Of a stretch of DNA of 64,000 nt, positions 8,731-17,284 are shown piece after piece. How positions within the stretch are numbered: the stretch's first letter is position 1; each line of letters opens with the position of its first letter. The stretch lies in the NCBI RefSeq assembly GCF_029428875.1, contig NZ_JAJSOO010000001.1:1674001-1738000 (forward strand), read 5' to 3'. A program made the translations under genes and the position numbers. The notes under the pieces were generated by a model, which searched no databases, was not told where the DNA came from, and saw only the letters and a program-made list of their open reading frames with translations. This DNA is from Streptomyces sp. JH34 (lineage in GTDB: Bacteria; Actinomycetota; Actinomycetes; Streptomycetales; Streptomycetaceae).

Positions 8731-10005
8731 TCAGTCGGACGTCGTTGCGGCCGCTCCCGCCGGGCGCCACCCCCGGGCGCGGGCCCGGGACAGGGCGAAA
8801 CCGGCCCAGAGGACGGCGAGGACGGCGGCCGAGCCGAGCAGGACGAAGAGGGTGGCCCGGCCGGTGGCGCGGTCCGCGGCGGCCGTGTCGCGGACGGTCA
8901 CGGGTTCCGTTCCGTCCTTGTCCGCGGCGGACCCGGCGGACCCGGCGGACCCGGCGGACGCGACAGGCTCACCGAGCACCGAGGTGACGGCGGCGTAGGC
9001 GTCCAGCTGAGGGATGTCGGCCGGGTAGGCGGTGGCCGTCAGACGGCGCACGACGTCCTCGGGCGAGTCGTCGGGGTGGGCGGCGCGGACGGCCGCGACG
9101 GCCCCGGCGGCGTAGGCGGTGGCCACCGGGACGCCGCCGCCGAGGTAGTGGCCCTTGCCACGCGGGCCGCCGGAGACCACCCCCGCACCCGGGGCGGCCA
9201 GGTCGACGCCGTCGGTGGGCAGGGAGCCCTCCGGACGGGCGCCGCCGGGAAGCATGTCGGCGACCGAGAGGACGCCGGGCTCACCGGCCGGCCAGTAGGT
9301 GCGGGACGGTACCTCGTCGGACCCGCCCCGGGACGGCGGGTCGGGGGTGGCCGCCGCGACCACGACGGCGCCCGCGCGGCGGGCCTCCGCGACCGCGCTG
9401 CTCAGTGCCGCGTCCTGCCGCGGCAGAGCCACCGTCACCGCTATCACTTCGGCGCGGGCCTCGGTCGCCGCACGCAACGCGTCCACGACCAGGTCCGCGC
9501 TCGCCCCGCCACGTCGGTCGGTGCCGCGCAGGGCCAGGATCTTGGCACCCGGGGCCACCCCGGCCAGAGGGGGGCTGTCCCCGCCGGTCCCGGCGATCAG
9601 GCCGGCCAGGAACGTGCCGCTTCCTACGCAGTCGTCGGCGGCCTCACCGGCGGCGGTGACCCGGCCCTTGAGCCCGGCCGCGCCGGGGGCGACACCGGTG
9701 CCGATGAGCGCGACGGTCACCCCGGCACCGGTGCTGTGCCGGTGCAGTCGGTCCAGGTCGAGGCGCTGGCGCGACCAGTCCTGCTTCTTCGCCGTCTCGC
9801 GGGAGGCCGGGGTGCAGACCACCTCCTCGGCCTCGGGGTCGAGGGCGGAGGGCATCCCGGGCAGTTCCTGGCCCTTCTTCCCGTCGGCCGCGGGGACGCG
9901 CGAGGGGGGTGCCGCCTGCGCCGGAAGGGCCGTGGGCAGCAGCAGCGCGGCGGCGAGGCCGGCACCGGACAGCAGGCGGGCGGCCCCGTTCCCCTGAGGC
10001 CTCAT
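8731..10005 (-). CDS. mycP: Mycosin-like ESX subtilase with lost catalytic residues
   Basis: This 424-residue protein has mycosin architecture: signal peptide (1-31), N-terminal extension with Cys64, subtilase-like fold, Cys126, Pro-rich linker and a C-terminal membrane helix (about 385-410). Every catalytic position is replaced. The Asp motif reads ALIGTGV (Gly102 for Asp), the GHGT motif reads GSGT (Ser129 for His), the oxyanion AAAGN reads AAATP (Pro221 for Asn), and the GTSxAT motif reads GVPVAT (Pro293 for Ser). I checked these codons on the DNA. Mycosins also stabilise the ESX complex independently of proteolysis, so a structural role is plausible. The start ATG at 10005 overlaps the stop of the AAA+ gene (ATGA), indicating translational coupling. 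The family call is strong; lack of protease activity is inferred. Confidence 0.88.
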   Translation of the reverse strand: MRPQGNGAARLLSGAGLAAALLLPTALPAQAAPPSRVPAADGKKGQELPGMPSALDPEAEEVVCTPASRETAKKQDWSRQRLDLDRLHRHSTGAGVTVALIGTGVAPGAAGLKGRVTAAGEAADDCVGSGTFLAGLIAGTGGDSPPLAGVAPGAKILALRGTDRRGGASADLVVDALRAATEARAEVIAVTVALPRQDAALSSAVAEARRAGAVVVAAATPDPPSRGGSDEVPSRTYWPAGEPGVLSVADMLPGGARPEGSLPTDGVDLAAPGAGVVSGGPRGKGHYLGGGVPVATAYAAGAVAAVRAAHPDDSPEDVVRRLTATAYPADIPQLDAYAAVTSVLGEPVASAGSAGSAGSAADKDGTEPVTVRDTAAADRATGRATLFVLLGSAAVLAVLWAGFALSRARARGWRPAGAAATTSD

Positions 10006-13000
10006 CGGGGCGCCACCTTCGGTGCCGCGGCCGTGACGTCGGCGGGGAGGAGGACGCGCAGGTCGTCGAGGGTCGGCGCGGCCAGCGAACTGAGCCGTCC
10101 CGCCTGGCGGGTGACCATGGACTCGACCACCTGCCGGGCCAGCCGGGCGTTGCCGAAGGAACGGTCCCTGGGCATCGCGTCGAAGTACTCCTTGAGCAGG
10201 GGACCGGTGCCGGGCCCGCACTCGTAGCCCATGTTCGCGGCCTGGGTCCGCACGATGGTGACCAACTCCTCCGAGGAGTAGTCGGCGAACGCGATCCGGC
10301 GCGGGAAGCGGGAGGAGAGGCCCGGGTTGGAGCCGAGGAATCGCTCCATCTCGTCGGTGTAGCCGGCGACGATGACGACCACCTCGTCGCGGTGGTCCTC
10401 CATCAGCTTCAGCAGGGTGTCCACCGCTTCCTGGCCGAAGTCGGCACCGCCCCCGCGCGGGGTGAGGGTGTACGCCTCGTCGATGAACAGGACGCCGCCA
10501 CGGGCCCGTTCGAAGACCTCGCGGGTGAGCTGTGCGGTGTGGCCGATGTAGCGGCCGACGAGGTCGGCGCGGGCCGCCTCGACCAGCTGGCCCCGGTCGA
10601 GTACCCCGAGCTGGGTCAGGACCTCCCCGTAGAGGCGGGCGACGGTGGTCTTGCCGGTACCGGGCGGGCCCGTGAAGACCAGGTGGTTGCTGAGCGACGG
10701 GACCGGCAGTCCGGCAGCGGCACGGTGGCGGGCCGTGGTGATGAGGTTGACCAGGTCCGCGACCTCGCGCTTCACCTCGGCGAGGCCGATCATGTCGCCG
10801 AGGCGGGTCAGCGGGTCGTCGTCCGGAACGGCGGTGTCGGTGGCCGCCGCCGCTGCGGTGGCGGAGACGTCCTCCGGCAGCAGGAGCCGCAGGTCGTGCT
10901 CACTGACCTGCGGCTGCTCGGAGAGCCGGACCGCCTGTCTGTCCACCATCTCCTCGAACACCCCGCGTGCGGCACGGCCGTTGCCGAAGCCGGCGTCCCG
11001 TGGCATCGCCTCGAAGTGCGCGGCCAGGGCGGCCGCGGTGCCCTCGCCCAGCTCGTACTGGTGCTGGGTGCACATGCTCTCCATGATCGCGACCAGGTCG
11101 GGCACGGAGTAGTTCTCGAACTCGACGGTCCGCGAGAAGCGGGAGGCCAGGCCCGGGTTGGAGGCGAGGAAGGAGTCCATCTCGCGGGAGTAGCCGGCCG
11201 CGACCACCACCACGTCGTCGCGGTGGTCCTCCATCAGCTTTAGCAGGGTGTCCACGGCCTCGCGGCCGAAGTCGGCGCCGCCGTTGCCGCTGTCCGAGGT
11301 GAGCGTGTACGCCTCGTCGACGAACAGGACCCCGCCGAGGGCCCGCTGGAAGGTCTCGGTGGTCTTGATCGCGGTGCCGCCGACGACCTGGGCGACCAGG
11401 TCGGCGCGCGAGACCTCCACCAGGTGCCCGCTGCGCAGCGAGCCCAGCTCGGCCAGGATCGCGCCGAAGAGGCGGGCGACGGTCGTCTTTCCGGTGCCGG
11501 GCGGGCCGGCGAAGATGAGATGTCTGCTCATCGGCGGTGCTGACATGCCGAGCTGTTCACGGCGCTGGGCGAGCTGGGTGAGGTTGACCAGGGTACGCAC
11601 CTGCTGCTTGACGTTCTCCAGGCCGATCAGCGCGTTGAGGGCGCCGAGCGGGCCGTCCGCGCGGTCCGGCGGGGGCGCGTCCGCGGCGCCGGAGCCGGCC
11701 GGGTCGGTGTTCTCGGCGCTGCCGGTGCCCCAGGCGTCCCGCTTGCCGTTGCTCACGCTGTTCAGGTTGTCCACCGCGAGACGTTCGCCGGGCACGGTCT
11801 GCACCAGACCGCCGCCCTCGTTCTCCCGCGCGTGGCAGTTGACGAGCGAGACCGGCGCGGTGGACTCCACCCGGAAGCCGTCCTGGGATCCGCCGGTGGC
11901 CTCGCATCCGCTGAGCGAGGCGAGCGCGCCCTCACGGATCAGGTAGCCGTGCCCCTTGGGGGCGTGCACGGCGGTGCGGTTGGCCGTCAGCTCGCCGCCC
12001 GCGGCGACCACCACGCCCTCCTCACCGGCTGTCTCGACACGGAAGTCTCGGACGGTGACGTTGCCGCCGTCCTCCACCACCAGCCCGTTGGTGGCGGGGT
12101 CGGACACCCCGCCACCGGCCAGGTAGAGGGTGCTGCCGGAGGCCACGCGCACACCGGCGCCCTTCGGCCGGACGATCTCGCAGTCCTCGGCGCGGCCCCG
12201 GGCGTCCTTGGTCACCGCGATGCCGTCGCCGGCCGGCTCCACCAGCCGGGCCCTGCGCAGCAAGGGGTTGGCTCCGCCGACCACCGCGACCGCGGGCGTG
12301 CCGCCGATCACCTCCAGGCGGTCCAGCTCCGGTGCCGAGTCGTCCTCCAGGAGCAGTCCGGGACCGTCGCAGTCGCGGACCGTCAGGCCGGTCAGTGCCG
12401 GGGAGGCGGCCCCGGCGACCCGCAGCGCCGCGCCCTGCGCGCCGTCCACCCAGCAGTCCTCGAAGGTGCCGCGGGACCGGTCGGTGACCAGCACGCCGTG
12501 ACCGCGTGCGCGTGAGACGCGGCAGCGCCGCAGCACCGGGTCGGTGCCCCCGGCCAGTGCGATCCCGTTCCCGGAGGCCCCGGTGACGCGGACGTCCTCC
12601 AGGGTCGTGCGGCCCGAACTGCTCAGGTGCACGCCCGTGCTGGTGTCGTGCACCACGGTGCGGACCACCGAGACGGTGCAGTTCCCTTCCAGGGCTATGG
12701 AGGGCTTGTCGGTGGAGGATATGTCGCAGTCCTCCACGTTGCCGCGGGTCTCACCGTTGGCCAGCAGGCCGTTGCCGCGGGCGTCGCGCACCGTGCAGTC
12801 ACGCATGCGTGCCTCGCCCTGCTCGGCGAGGACCAGGCCGCTGGTTCCCAGGTGTTCGAGCGTGCAGGACTCGACAGTGGTGAGGGTGGTCGAGGTCACC
12901 ACGATGCCCGCGCCCTGCGGGTTGCTCACCCGGCAGTTCCTCAGCACGAGGGAACCGGTACCCCCGGCCAGCATCGCGGTCCACGCGGCGCCGATGATCT

Positions 13001-13313
13001 CGCAGCCGTCGAGCGCGGCCTGCCCGCGCCGCACGTCCACGGCCGGCAGTTCGGCGTCACCGCCCCGCAGGGTCAGCTCGGAGAGCATCACGGCGTCGGC
13101 GCGCAACGCGACCACGCTGCCCGAACGCGGCCTGATCTCCACCGTGCCCCGCCCCTCGGCGGCGGTGAGGGTGACCCTGGTGTGGATCACCAGGTTCTCG
13201 GCGTACGTACCGGGCCGGATGCTGATGAGCGCCCCGGTGCGGGCTGCGGCGAGTGCCTCACCGATCGTCGAAAAGCGGTCGGTGGGGCCGACCGACAGTA
13301 CCTGGCGCGACAC
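10002..13313 (-). CDS. Beta-helix / double CbbX-EccA-type AAA+ ATPase
   Basis: This 1103-residue protein starts with about 520 residues of right-handed parallel beta-helix repeats (NosD/pectate-lyase-like, recurrent G-x-G/V and DC-V motifs). A Pro/Ala/Asp-rich linker follows, then two tandem AAA+ modules of the CbbX/EccA group. Each module has GPPGTGKTT (about residues 601 and 880), a VDEAYTL or IDEAYTL Walker B, an AAGY or VAGY sensor segment and SRF arginine-finger segments. Classical EccA has a TPR domain plus one AAA+ module; here a beta-helix replaces the TPR and the motor is duplicated. EccA proteins are cytosolic chaperones for ESX substrates, so a related role is likely. The GTG start at 13313 has an excellent AAGGAGGT. 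It is coupled to the mycosin downstream. Confidence 0.9.
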   Translation of the reverse strand: MSRQVLSVGPTDRFSTIGEALAAARTGALISIRPGTYAENLVIHTRVTLTAAEGRGTVEIRPRSGSVVALRADAVMLSELTLRGGDAELPAVDVRRGQAALDGCEIIGAAWTAMLAGGTGSLVLRNCRVSNPQGAGIVVTSTTLTTVESCTLEHLGTSGLVLAEQGEARMRDCTVRDARGNGLLANGETRGNVEDCDISSTDKPSIALEGNCTVSVVRTVVHDTSTGVHLSSSGRTTLEDVRVTGASGNGIALAGGTDPVLRRCRVSRARGHGVLVTDRSRGTFEDCWVDGAQGAALRVAGAASPALTGLTVRDCDGPGLLLEDDSAPELDRLEVIGGTPAVAVVGGANPLLRRARLVEPAGDGIAVTKDARGRAEDCEIVRPKGAGVRVASGSTLYLAGGGVSDPATNGLVVEDGGNVTVRDFRVETAGEEGVVVAAGGELTANRTAVHAPKGHGYLIREGALASLSGCEATGGSQDGFRVESTAPVSLVNCHARENEGGGLVQTVPGERLAVDNLNSVSNGKRDAWGTGSAENTDPAGSGAADAPPPDRADGPLGALNALIGLENVKQQVRTLVNLTQLAQRREQLGMSAPPMSRHLIFAGPPGTGKTTVARLFGAILAELGSLRSGHLVEVSRADLVAQVVGGTAIKTTETFQRALGGVLFVDEAYTLTSDSGNGGADFGREAVDTLLKLMEDHRDDVVVVAAGYSREMDSFLASNPGLASRFSRTVEFENYSVPDLVAIMESMCTQHQYELGEGTAAALAAHFEAMPRDAGFGNGRAARGVFEEMVDRQAVRLSEQPQVSEHDLRLLLPEDVSATAAAAATDTAVPDDDPLTRLGDMIGLAEVKREVADLVNLITTARHRAAAGLPVPSLSNHLVFTGPPGTGKTTVARLYGEVLTQLGVLDRGQLVEAARADLVGRYIGHTAQLTREVFERARGGVLFIDEAYTLTPRGGGADFGQEAVDTLLKLMEDHRDEVVVIVAGYTDEMERFLGSNPGLSSRFPRRIAFADYSSEELVTIVRTQAANMGYECGPGTGPLLKEYFDAMPRDRSFGNARLARQVVESMVTRQAGRLSSLAAPTLDDLRVLLPADVTAAAPKVAPR

Positions 13314-13460
13314 GCACCAACCTCCTTGCTACGGCGGCGTCTTCTGCGGGCTCCCCCATTTCGCCGGGGGCGCGTGTCGGCGAGCCGACGATGCCATCAT
13401 GCCTCGTTCCCGGTTCGTACGGGTTCCGGGAGCGGTGCTTCCGGCGTCGAGGAGTCGCGG

Positions 13461-14666
13461 TCAGGTGCTCCACTTCTGGGCGGGGTTGCCCGAGCAGTGC
13501 AACAACTGCAGCGCCGCCCCGCTGTTCCGGTCGGCGCCCGCGATGTCGACGCACATGCCGACGACGGTGTTGACCAGATCGTGCGCACCGTTCAGAGCGA
13601 ACTTCTGGGCGGCGTTGCCGTTGCACCAGGCGATCTGGATGGGTGTGCCGTCGCTGAAGTTCGCGTTGGCCACGTCCAGGCACAGGCCCTTGATGCGGAT
13701 GGTGCCGTCGGAGGCGAACTGCCACTGCTGTGCGGGGGCGCCGTTGCAGTCCCACACGTGCAGTGCCTTGCCGTCGCTGAAGTCATGGCCCGGTACGTCG
13801 ATGCAGCGGCCGGAGAGATGGCTGCGGAAGGAGACGGGCCCACTGAGTGTGACGGCGGGAGCGGCCTTCGCGGGCTGCTTCTTGACGCTGTCGGACTTCT
13901 TCTCCGCGCTCTCCTTCTTCGGCTGCTCCTCCGGTTCGGCCGCCTTCTTCGGCACGTCCTTCGCCTTCTCCGGCACCGGCACCTTCTCCACCGGCTTCTC
14001 GGTCACCGGCTTGTCGGCGGCCTTCGTCTTCTCGGCGGGCGGTGAGGTGGTCTCGGCCGGCGTCACGGCGAAGTCACCCGGTGCGTCCGGCCCGCTCCCG
14101 TCGAGCACGGTCCCCGCCGCGGCCACCGACGGCTGCTCGGGGCCCTTGTCGTCGTTGCCGACGAGTATCAGGAAGGGCACGGACACGAGCAGCGCCCCCG
14201 CCACCGCCGCTCCGGCCAGTACCGCCTTGCCGGGCCTGCCCACGGGGCCGGCGTCGTGCTCCGGCCGGCCGATCGCGGTCGCGGTCATGGTCCGCACGAG
14301 CGCGGGCAGCCGGCTCTGCGCGGCGGCGGTGCCGCCCTGTTCGGCCTCGGACTCGGAATCCGACCGGGCGCCGGCTCCGGGGCCGGCCGTCGTGCCCTCT
14401 GCGGATCCCGCGGGTTCCTTCACGGTCTCGCCGGGCTTCTTCGCGGCCTCTCCGGACGCCTTCCCGGCCTCCGCGGCCTGCGTACCGGCCGTGCTGGGCT
14501 CCGCCGCGGTCGTCGACCCTGCGGATCCGGACGCGGGCGCGGCCGGGGCGGCGGACGCGGTGCCGGGGGCCGAGGCGGTGCCGGCGGCCGGCTCCTCGCC
14601 CCCGGAGGCGGCCGACTCGGCGCGTGCCTTCGGGGAGGCGGGGGGTTGCTGGGACGAACTCGTCAC
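13461..14666 (-). CDS. Membrane-anchored ricin B-type lectin of the ESX locus
   Basis: The 401-residue protein has an Ala/Pro/Glu-rich N-terminus (1 to about 140), one membrane helix (about 146-168, within VLAGAAVAGALLVSVP), a Lys/Glu/Pro-rich stalk, and a C-terminal ricin-type beta-trefoil (about 268-401). The trefoil has three Q-x-W-type repeats (QQWQF, the degenerate QKFAL, and QKWST) with paired Cys. Ricin-B modules bind galactose- or xylose-type glycans, and the predicted topology puts the lectin outside the cell. The GTG start at 14666 is fixed by GGGAGG and overlaps the upstream stop (GTGA). The scaffold around the membrane helix is shared with the B-lectin protein at 15990. The role in ESX secretion is inferred from operon position only. 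Confidence 0.88.
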   Translation of the reverse strand: MTSSSQQPPASPKARAESAASGGEEPAAGTASAPGTASAAPAAPASGSAGSTTAAEPSTAGTQAAEAGKASGEAAKKPGETVKEPAGSAEGTTAGPGAGARSDSESEAEQGGTAAAQSRLPALVRTMTATAIGRPEHDAGPVGRPGKAVLAGAAVAGALLVSVPFLILVGNDDKGPEQPSVAAAGTVLDGSGPDAPGDFAVTPAETTSPPAEKTKAADKPVTEKPVEKVPVPEKAKDVPKKAAEPEEQPKKESAEKKSDSVKKQPAKAAPAVTLSGPVSFRSHLSGRCIDVPGHDFSDGKALHVWDCNGAPAQQWQFASDGTIRIKGLCLDVANANFSDGTPIQIAWCNGNAAQKFALNGAHDLVNTVVGMCVDIAGADRNSGAALQLLHCSGNPAQKWST

Positions 14667-15466
14667 GGGGTCCTCCCTGTGGTGTGGGGCCGGTGTTCGG
14701 ATGTGCTGTCGGTCCGGTCCGCGGCCGGTTCCGCGGCCTCGGTGCCGACGGGGTCCGCGGCAGCGGAGGCGGAGCCGTACTCCGCCGCGGGCGCCCATGT
14801 GTCCCCCTCGGCTCGCGCAGGGCCCCCGGGAAGGCTCCGTGCCGGGACGAGCAACGGGGCGGCGGCTCCCGCGTTGACCATCAGCATGGTGCCGGGATCC
14901 TTCAGTGAGCGGGACAGTTCCTGTACCGGCAGCCTGTCATGGTGAAGTGCCGACGACATGAACTCGTGTGCGGGCGAGGTGAACAACAGGACCACCGGCG
15001 CCCCGTCCCGCCCGGCTGCCGTCAGCGGCCCGCCCTCGGGTCCGCGCGCCACGGTGACGTCCGCCTCGGCGAGCGCGGCAAGAGCCTCTTCCACCGAGCC
15101 GTAGCCGGTGGCGGCCCGCTGCGCGGCGGCGTCCACCGGATCGGTGGGCTCCGGCCATCCGAGCATCCGTGCCGAGGGCCGGTACGCCGGGTTGGGGCGG
15201 TACTCCCCTACTTCGCCGCTCTCGTCCGACTGCCACTCCCCCAGCACCGCCCACTCGGCCGGTGTGCGTTCCTCGGTCCATTCCGGGTCCACCACCCCGA
15301 TCCAGTGTCCCGGAGCACGGCGGGCTGCGGCCTTCACGGCTTCGGGTATGTCGGCGGCGACGGTGTCCTCGGTGGCGTTCACCCCGCGTCCGGCGGCCGG
15401 GTCCGGGGCTTCGGGCATGACGAACGGGGCGCCGTTCGCGCCCTCTTGTCGCTCTCCGGGCCGCAT
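14663..15466 (-). CDS. SseB-domain protein, first gene of ESX accessory operon
   Basis: From the ATG at 15466 this gives 267 residues. The central part (about 140-220: VVLLFTSPAHEF, then LMVNAGAAAPL) looks like the SseB N-terminal fold, a domain common in Streptomyces ESX and polymorphic-toxin neighbourhoods but without a settled biochemical role there. No signal peptide or membrane helix is seen, so it is probably cytosolic. Its stop overlaps the GTG of the ricin-lectin gene (GTGA), so translation of the two is coupled. The start is uncertain: the GGTGG at 15466 is very close to the ATG, and an ATG at 15418 is an alternative. Confidence 0.7.
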   Translation of the reverse strand: MRPGERQEGANGAPFVMPEAPDPAAGRGVNATEDTVAADIPEAVKAAARRAPGHWIGVVDPEWTEERTPAEWAVLGEWQSDESGEVGEYRPNPAYRPSARMLGWPEPTDPVDAAAQRAATGYGSVEEALAALAEADVTVARGPEGGPLTAAGRDGAPVVLLFTSPAHEFMSSALHHDRLPVQELSRSLKDPGTMLMVNAGAAAPLLVPARSLPGGPARAEGDTWAPAAEYGSASAAADPVGTEAAEPAADRTDSTSEHRPHTTGRTP

Positions 15467-15989
15467 CTCCACCTGAACTCTTGGGTCTGTACGAATTCTC
15501 GGCTGTTGAAACGCCACGCGCGCACGCCGACATTGATCAGATCGGGGAGCCAACAGGATGTCATACGAGTCCTGCCCATGGGAGTTCGGAGTGGGTCTGT
15601 TTGGGCCGCTGACGTGCCCGTTCCCTGCCCGAATGAAGAACTTTCCGGGAGCAGTGAGCAGGAAGAGGACAAAGCGACAGGGGGTGTCGGGGTTGGGGAG
15701 CGGCCGTTCTCGCCCCGAAGGGCTACGTTGTGTACGCCATCGGCCTCTTCGACGTGCGGCACCTCACGGTCCGGACGCCTGGACCTGGGCCGCACGGCAC
15801 CACCTCACAGCTCGGAAGGGCGTCGGACCAGTGGCCGCCACCGCGCCGGGTCACCCGGCATCGACTGCGAGGACCGGGGCGTCCCGGCCCCCTCGACGGG
15901 ACGTCCGCCGATGCGTCGAGGGCTCGCAGGTGTTCTTCCGGCCCCACCGCTGCCCACCGACAGCTCCGCCACCGAGAAGGAGTAACCGC
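15467..15989. other. Divergent control region between the two lectin units
   Basis: This 523-base gap separates the leftward SseB/ricin-lectin/AAA+/mycosin operon from the rightward B-lectin gene. It should contain both promoters. I see no ORF with a ribosome site, no long palindrome and no clear consensus promoter. Confidence 0.5.
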
Positions 15990-16982
15990 ATGTCCTCCCA
16001 GCCCCCCACCCCCGGCGCGAACACGACGGCGGCCGCCGCCCCCGACGCGGACGAGGCCGGCTCCCGGCCCGCGGCACCGGCACCGGCACCGGCACCGGCA
16101 CCGGCACCGGCACCGGCCGAGGAGACACCGACCCTCGCGGCCGCCCCCGGGGCGGAGTCCGGCGCCGCCCCGGCCGGGGACGCCGCGGCCACCCCTCCCG
16201 CGGCCGCCAAGTCCGAGGCGCCCGAGGCATCCGAGGAGGGTGTCGGCGTCGCGACGGCAGCCGTGACGGCGCCCGGAACCAAGACCGCCACCGGCGTCAA
16301 CGGCGGCCGCCCCCGTACGCCGGTCCTGGCGGGTGCCGCGTTCCTCGGCGCGGCCCTGGTCGCCATACCCCTGCTGCTGGTGGGAAGCGCCAACGACAAG
16401 GGTGGGGACGACACACCGATGCGGCCGGTGGCGGGGGGTGCCGACACCGTCCTCAACCCCGACTCCGCCCCCGCCGACCTCGAGGACTACGTGGCCGGGA
16501 AGCCGAGCCCGTCCCCGACCAAGGAGAAGCCGAAGCCGGTCGAACCGAAGGCCGTCGCCCCTGTCGTCCCCGCGCCGGAGCCGACTCCCAGCCCGTCCGC
16601 GACGAAGCCCAAGGCCAAGGTCAAGGTCAAGCCGAAGCCCAAGCCGTCCCCGAAGCCGGACTGGAGCACGGTGGCCATCTCGGCTCCCAGCGTCATCCAG
16701 GTCAACCAGGCCTGGACGACGAACCGCATCAAGATGGTCATGCAGACCGACGGCAACCTCGTGGTCCTCAACGAGTTCGGCAAGCCGATCTGGGCTGCGA
16801 TGACCTTCGGCCAGAACCACCGGGCGATCTTCCAGCCCGACGGCAACCTCGTCATCCACAACGGTGACGACCGCCCGATCTGGGCCTCCAAGACCCACGA
16901 CCACCCGGGAGCCCAGCTGGTCCTGCGCGCGGACGGCAGGGTGGTCGTCCTGGACAACGGAAACGTCGTCTGGTCGACCTGA
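15990..16982 (+). CDS. Membrane-anchored bulb-type (GNA-like) lectin
   Basis: The 330-residue protein starts at the ATG at 15990 with AAGGAG seven bases upstream. It has a disordered Ala/Pro N-terminus containing an (Ala-Pro)n run, one membrane helix (about 110-132, within VLAGAAFLGAALVAIP), a Pro/Lys-rich stalk and a C-terminal B-lectin domain (about 225-330). The B-lectin repeats read MQTDGNLVVLN, FQPDGNLVIHN and LRADGRVVVLD. These correspond to the mannose-binding QxDxNxVxY repeat, but with the Tyr replaced by Leu or His and the Gln replaced in one repeat, so sugar binding may be altered. It diverges from the SseB/ricin-lectin operon. The membrane-proximal part is clearly homologous to that of the ricin-lectin protein. 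Confidence 0.87.
   Translation: MSSQPPTPGANTTAAAAPDADEAGSRPAAPAPAPAPAPAPAPAEETPTLAAAPGAESGAAPAGDAAATPPAAAKSEAPEASEEGVGVATAAVTAPGTKTATGVNGGRPRTPVLAGAAFLGAALVAIPLLLVGSANDKGGDDTPMRPVAGGADTVLNPDSAPADLEDYVAGKPSPSPTKEKPKPVEPKAVAPVVPAPEPTPSPSATKPKAKVKVKPKPKPSPKPDWSTVAISAPSVIQVNQAWTTNRIKMVMQTDGNLVVLNEFGKPIWAAMTFGQNHRAIFQPDGNLVIHNGDDRPIWASKTHDHPGAQLVLRADGRVVVLDNGNVVWST
16075..16116 (+). repeat. CACCGG hexamer microsatellite (7 copies)
   Basis: Seven perfect CACCGG units lie in frame within the B-lectin gene and encode an Ala-Pro run. A change in copy number would lengthen or shorten the N-terminal tail without a frameshift. Confidence 0.97.
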
Positions 16983-17133
16983 CACCCTGTCGCGCCGCGT
17001 CCGGCACGCCGCTCCCGGCCTGCCGCGCGCGGGCCGGCCGCGTTCTCGCGGGGCCGGCCACCGGCCGATGAAGGCGGGTGGCCCGTCCCCGTGCACCGGG
17101 CCGACCGTGCGCCCCGAGGCGGCAGGTCAGAGA

Positions 17134-17182
17134 TGAGCCGGGGCCGGCCACCGTGCGCGTCACGGCGGCCGGTCCCGGCTCA
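17134..17182 (+). terminator. Hairpin downstream of B-lectin gene
   Basis: A 16-base inverted repeat (17134-17149 with 17167-17182, one G-U pair) with a 17-base loop lies in the 302-base gap between the B-lectin and GH84 genes. It probably ends the B-lectin transcript. Confidence 0.65.
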
Positions 17183-17231
17183 TTCGTTCCTTCTTTCCGA
17201 GGGCTCGATCTTGACACCGGCTCCCACGAGT

Positions 17232-17247
17232 GGTGGTTTAGACCACT
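17232..17247 (+). promoter_or_regulatory. DasR-responsive element (dre-like operator)
   Basis: The core TGGTTTAGACCA (17234-17245) differs by one base from the palindromic DasR core TGGTCTAGACCA; the 16-mer matches ACTGGTCTAGACCACT at 13 of 16 positions. It lies 37 bases before the GTG of a GH84 N-acetylglucosaminidase gene. DasR is the GntR-family regulator of GlcNAc/chitin metabolism in Streptomyces, so site and target fit each other. A second short palindrome, GTGG-T-CCAC, lies at 17261-17269. Confidence 0.82.
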
Positions 17248-17284
17248 CCACCTGAATGTGGTGGTCCACTTACGTGGAGGTGCA

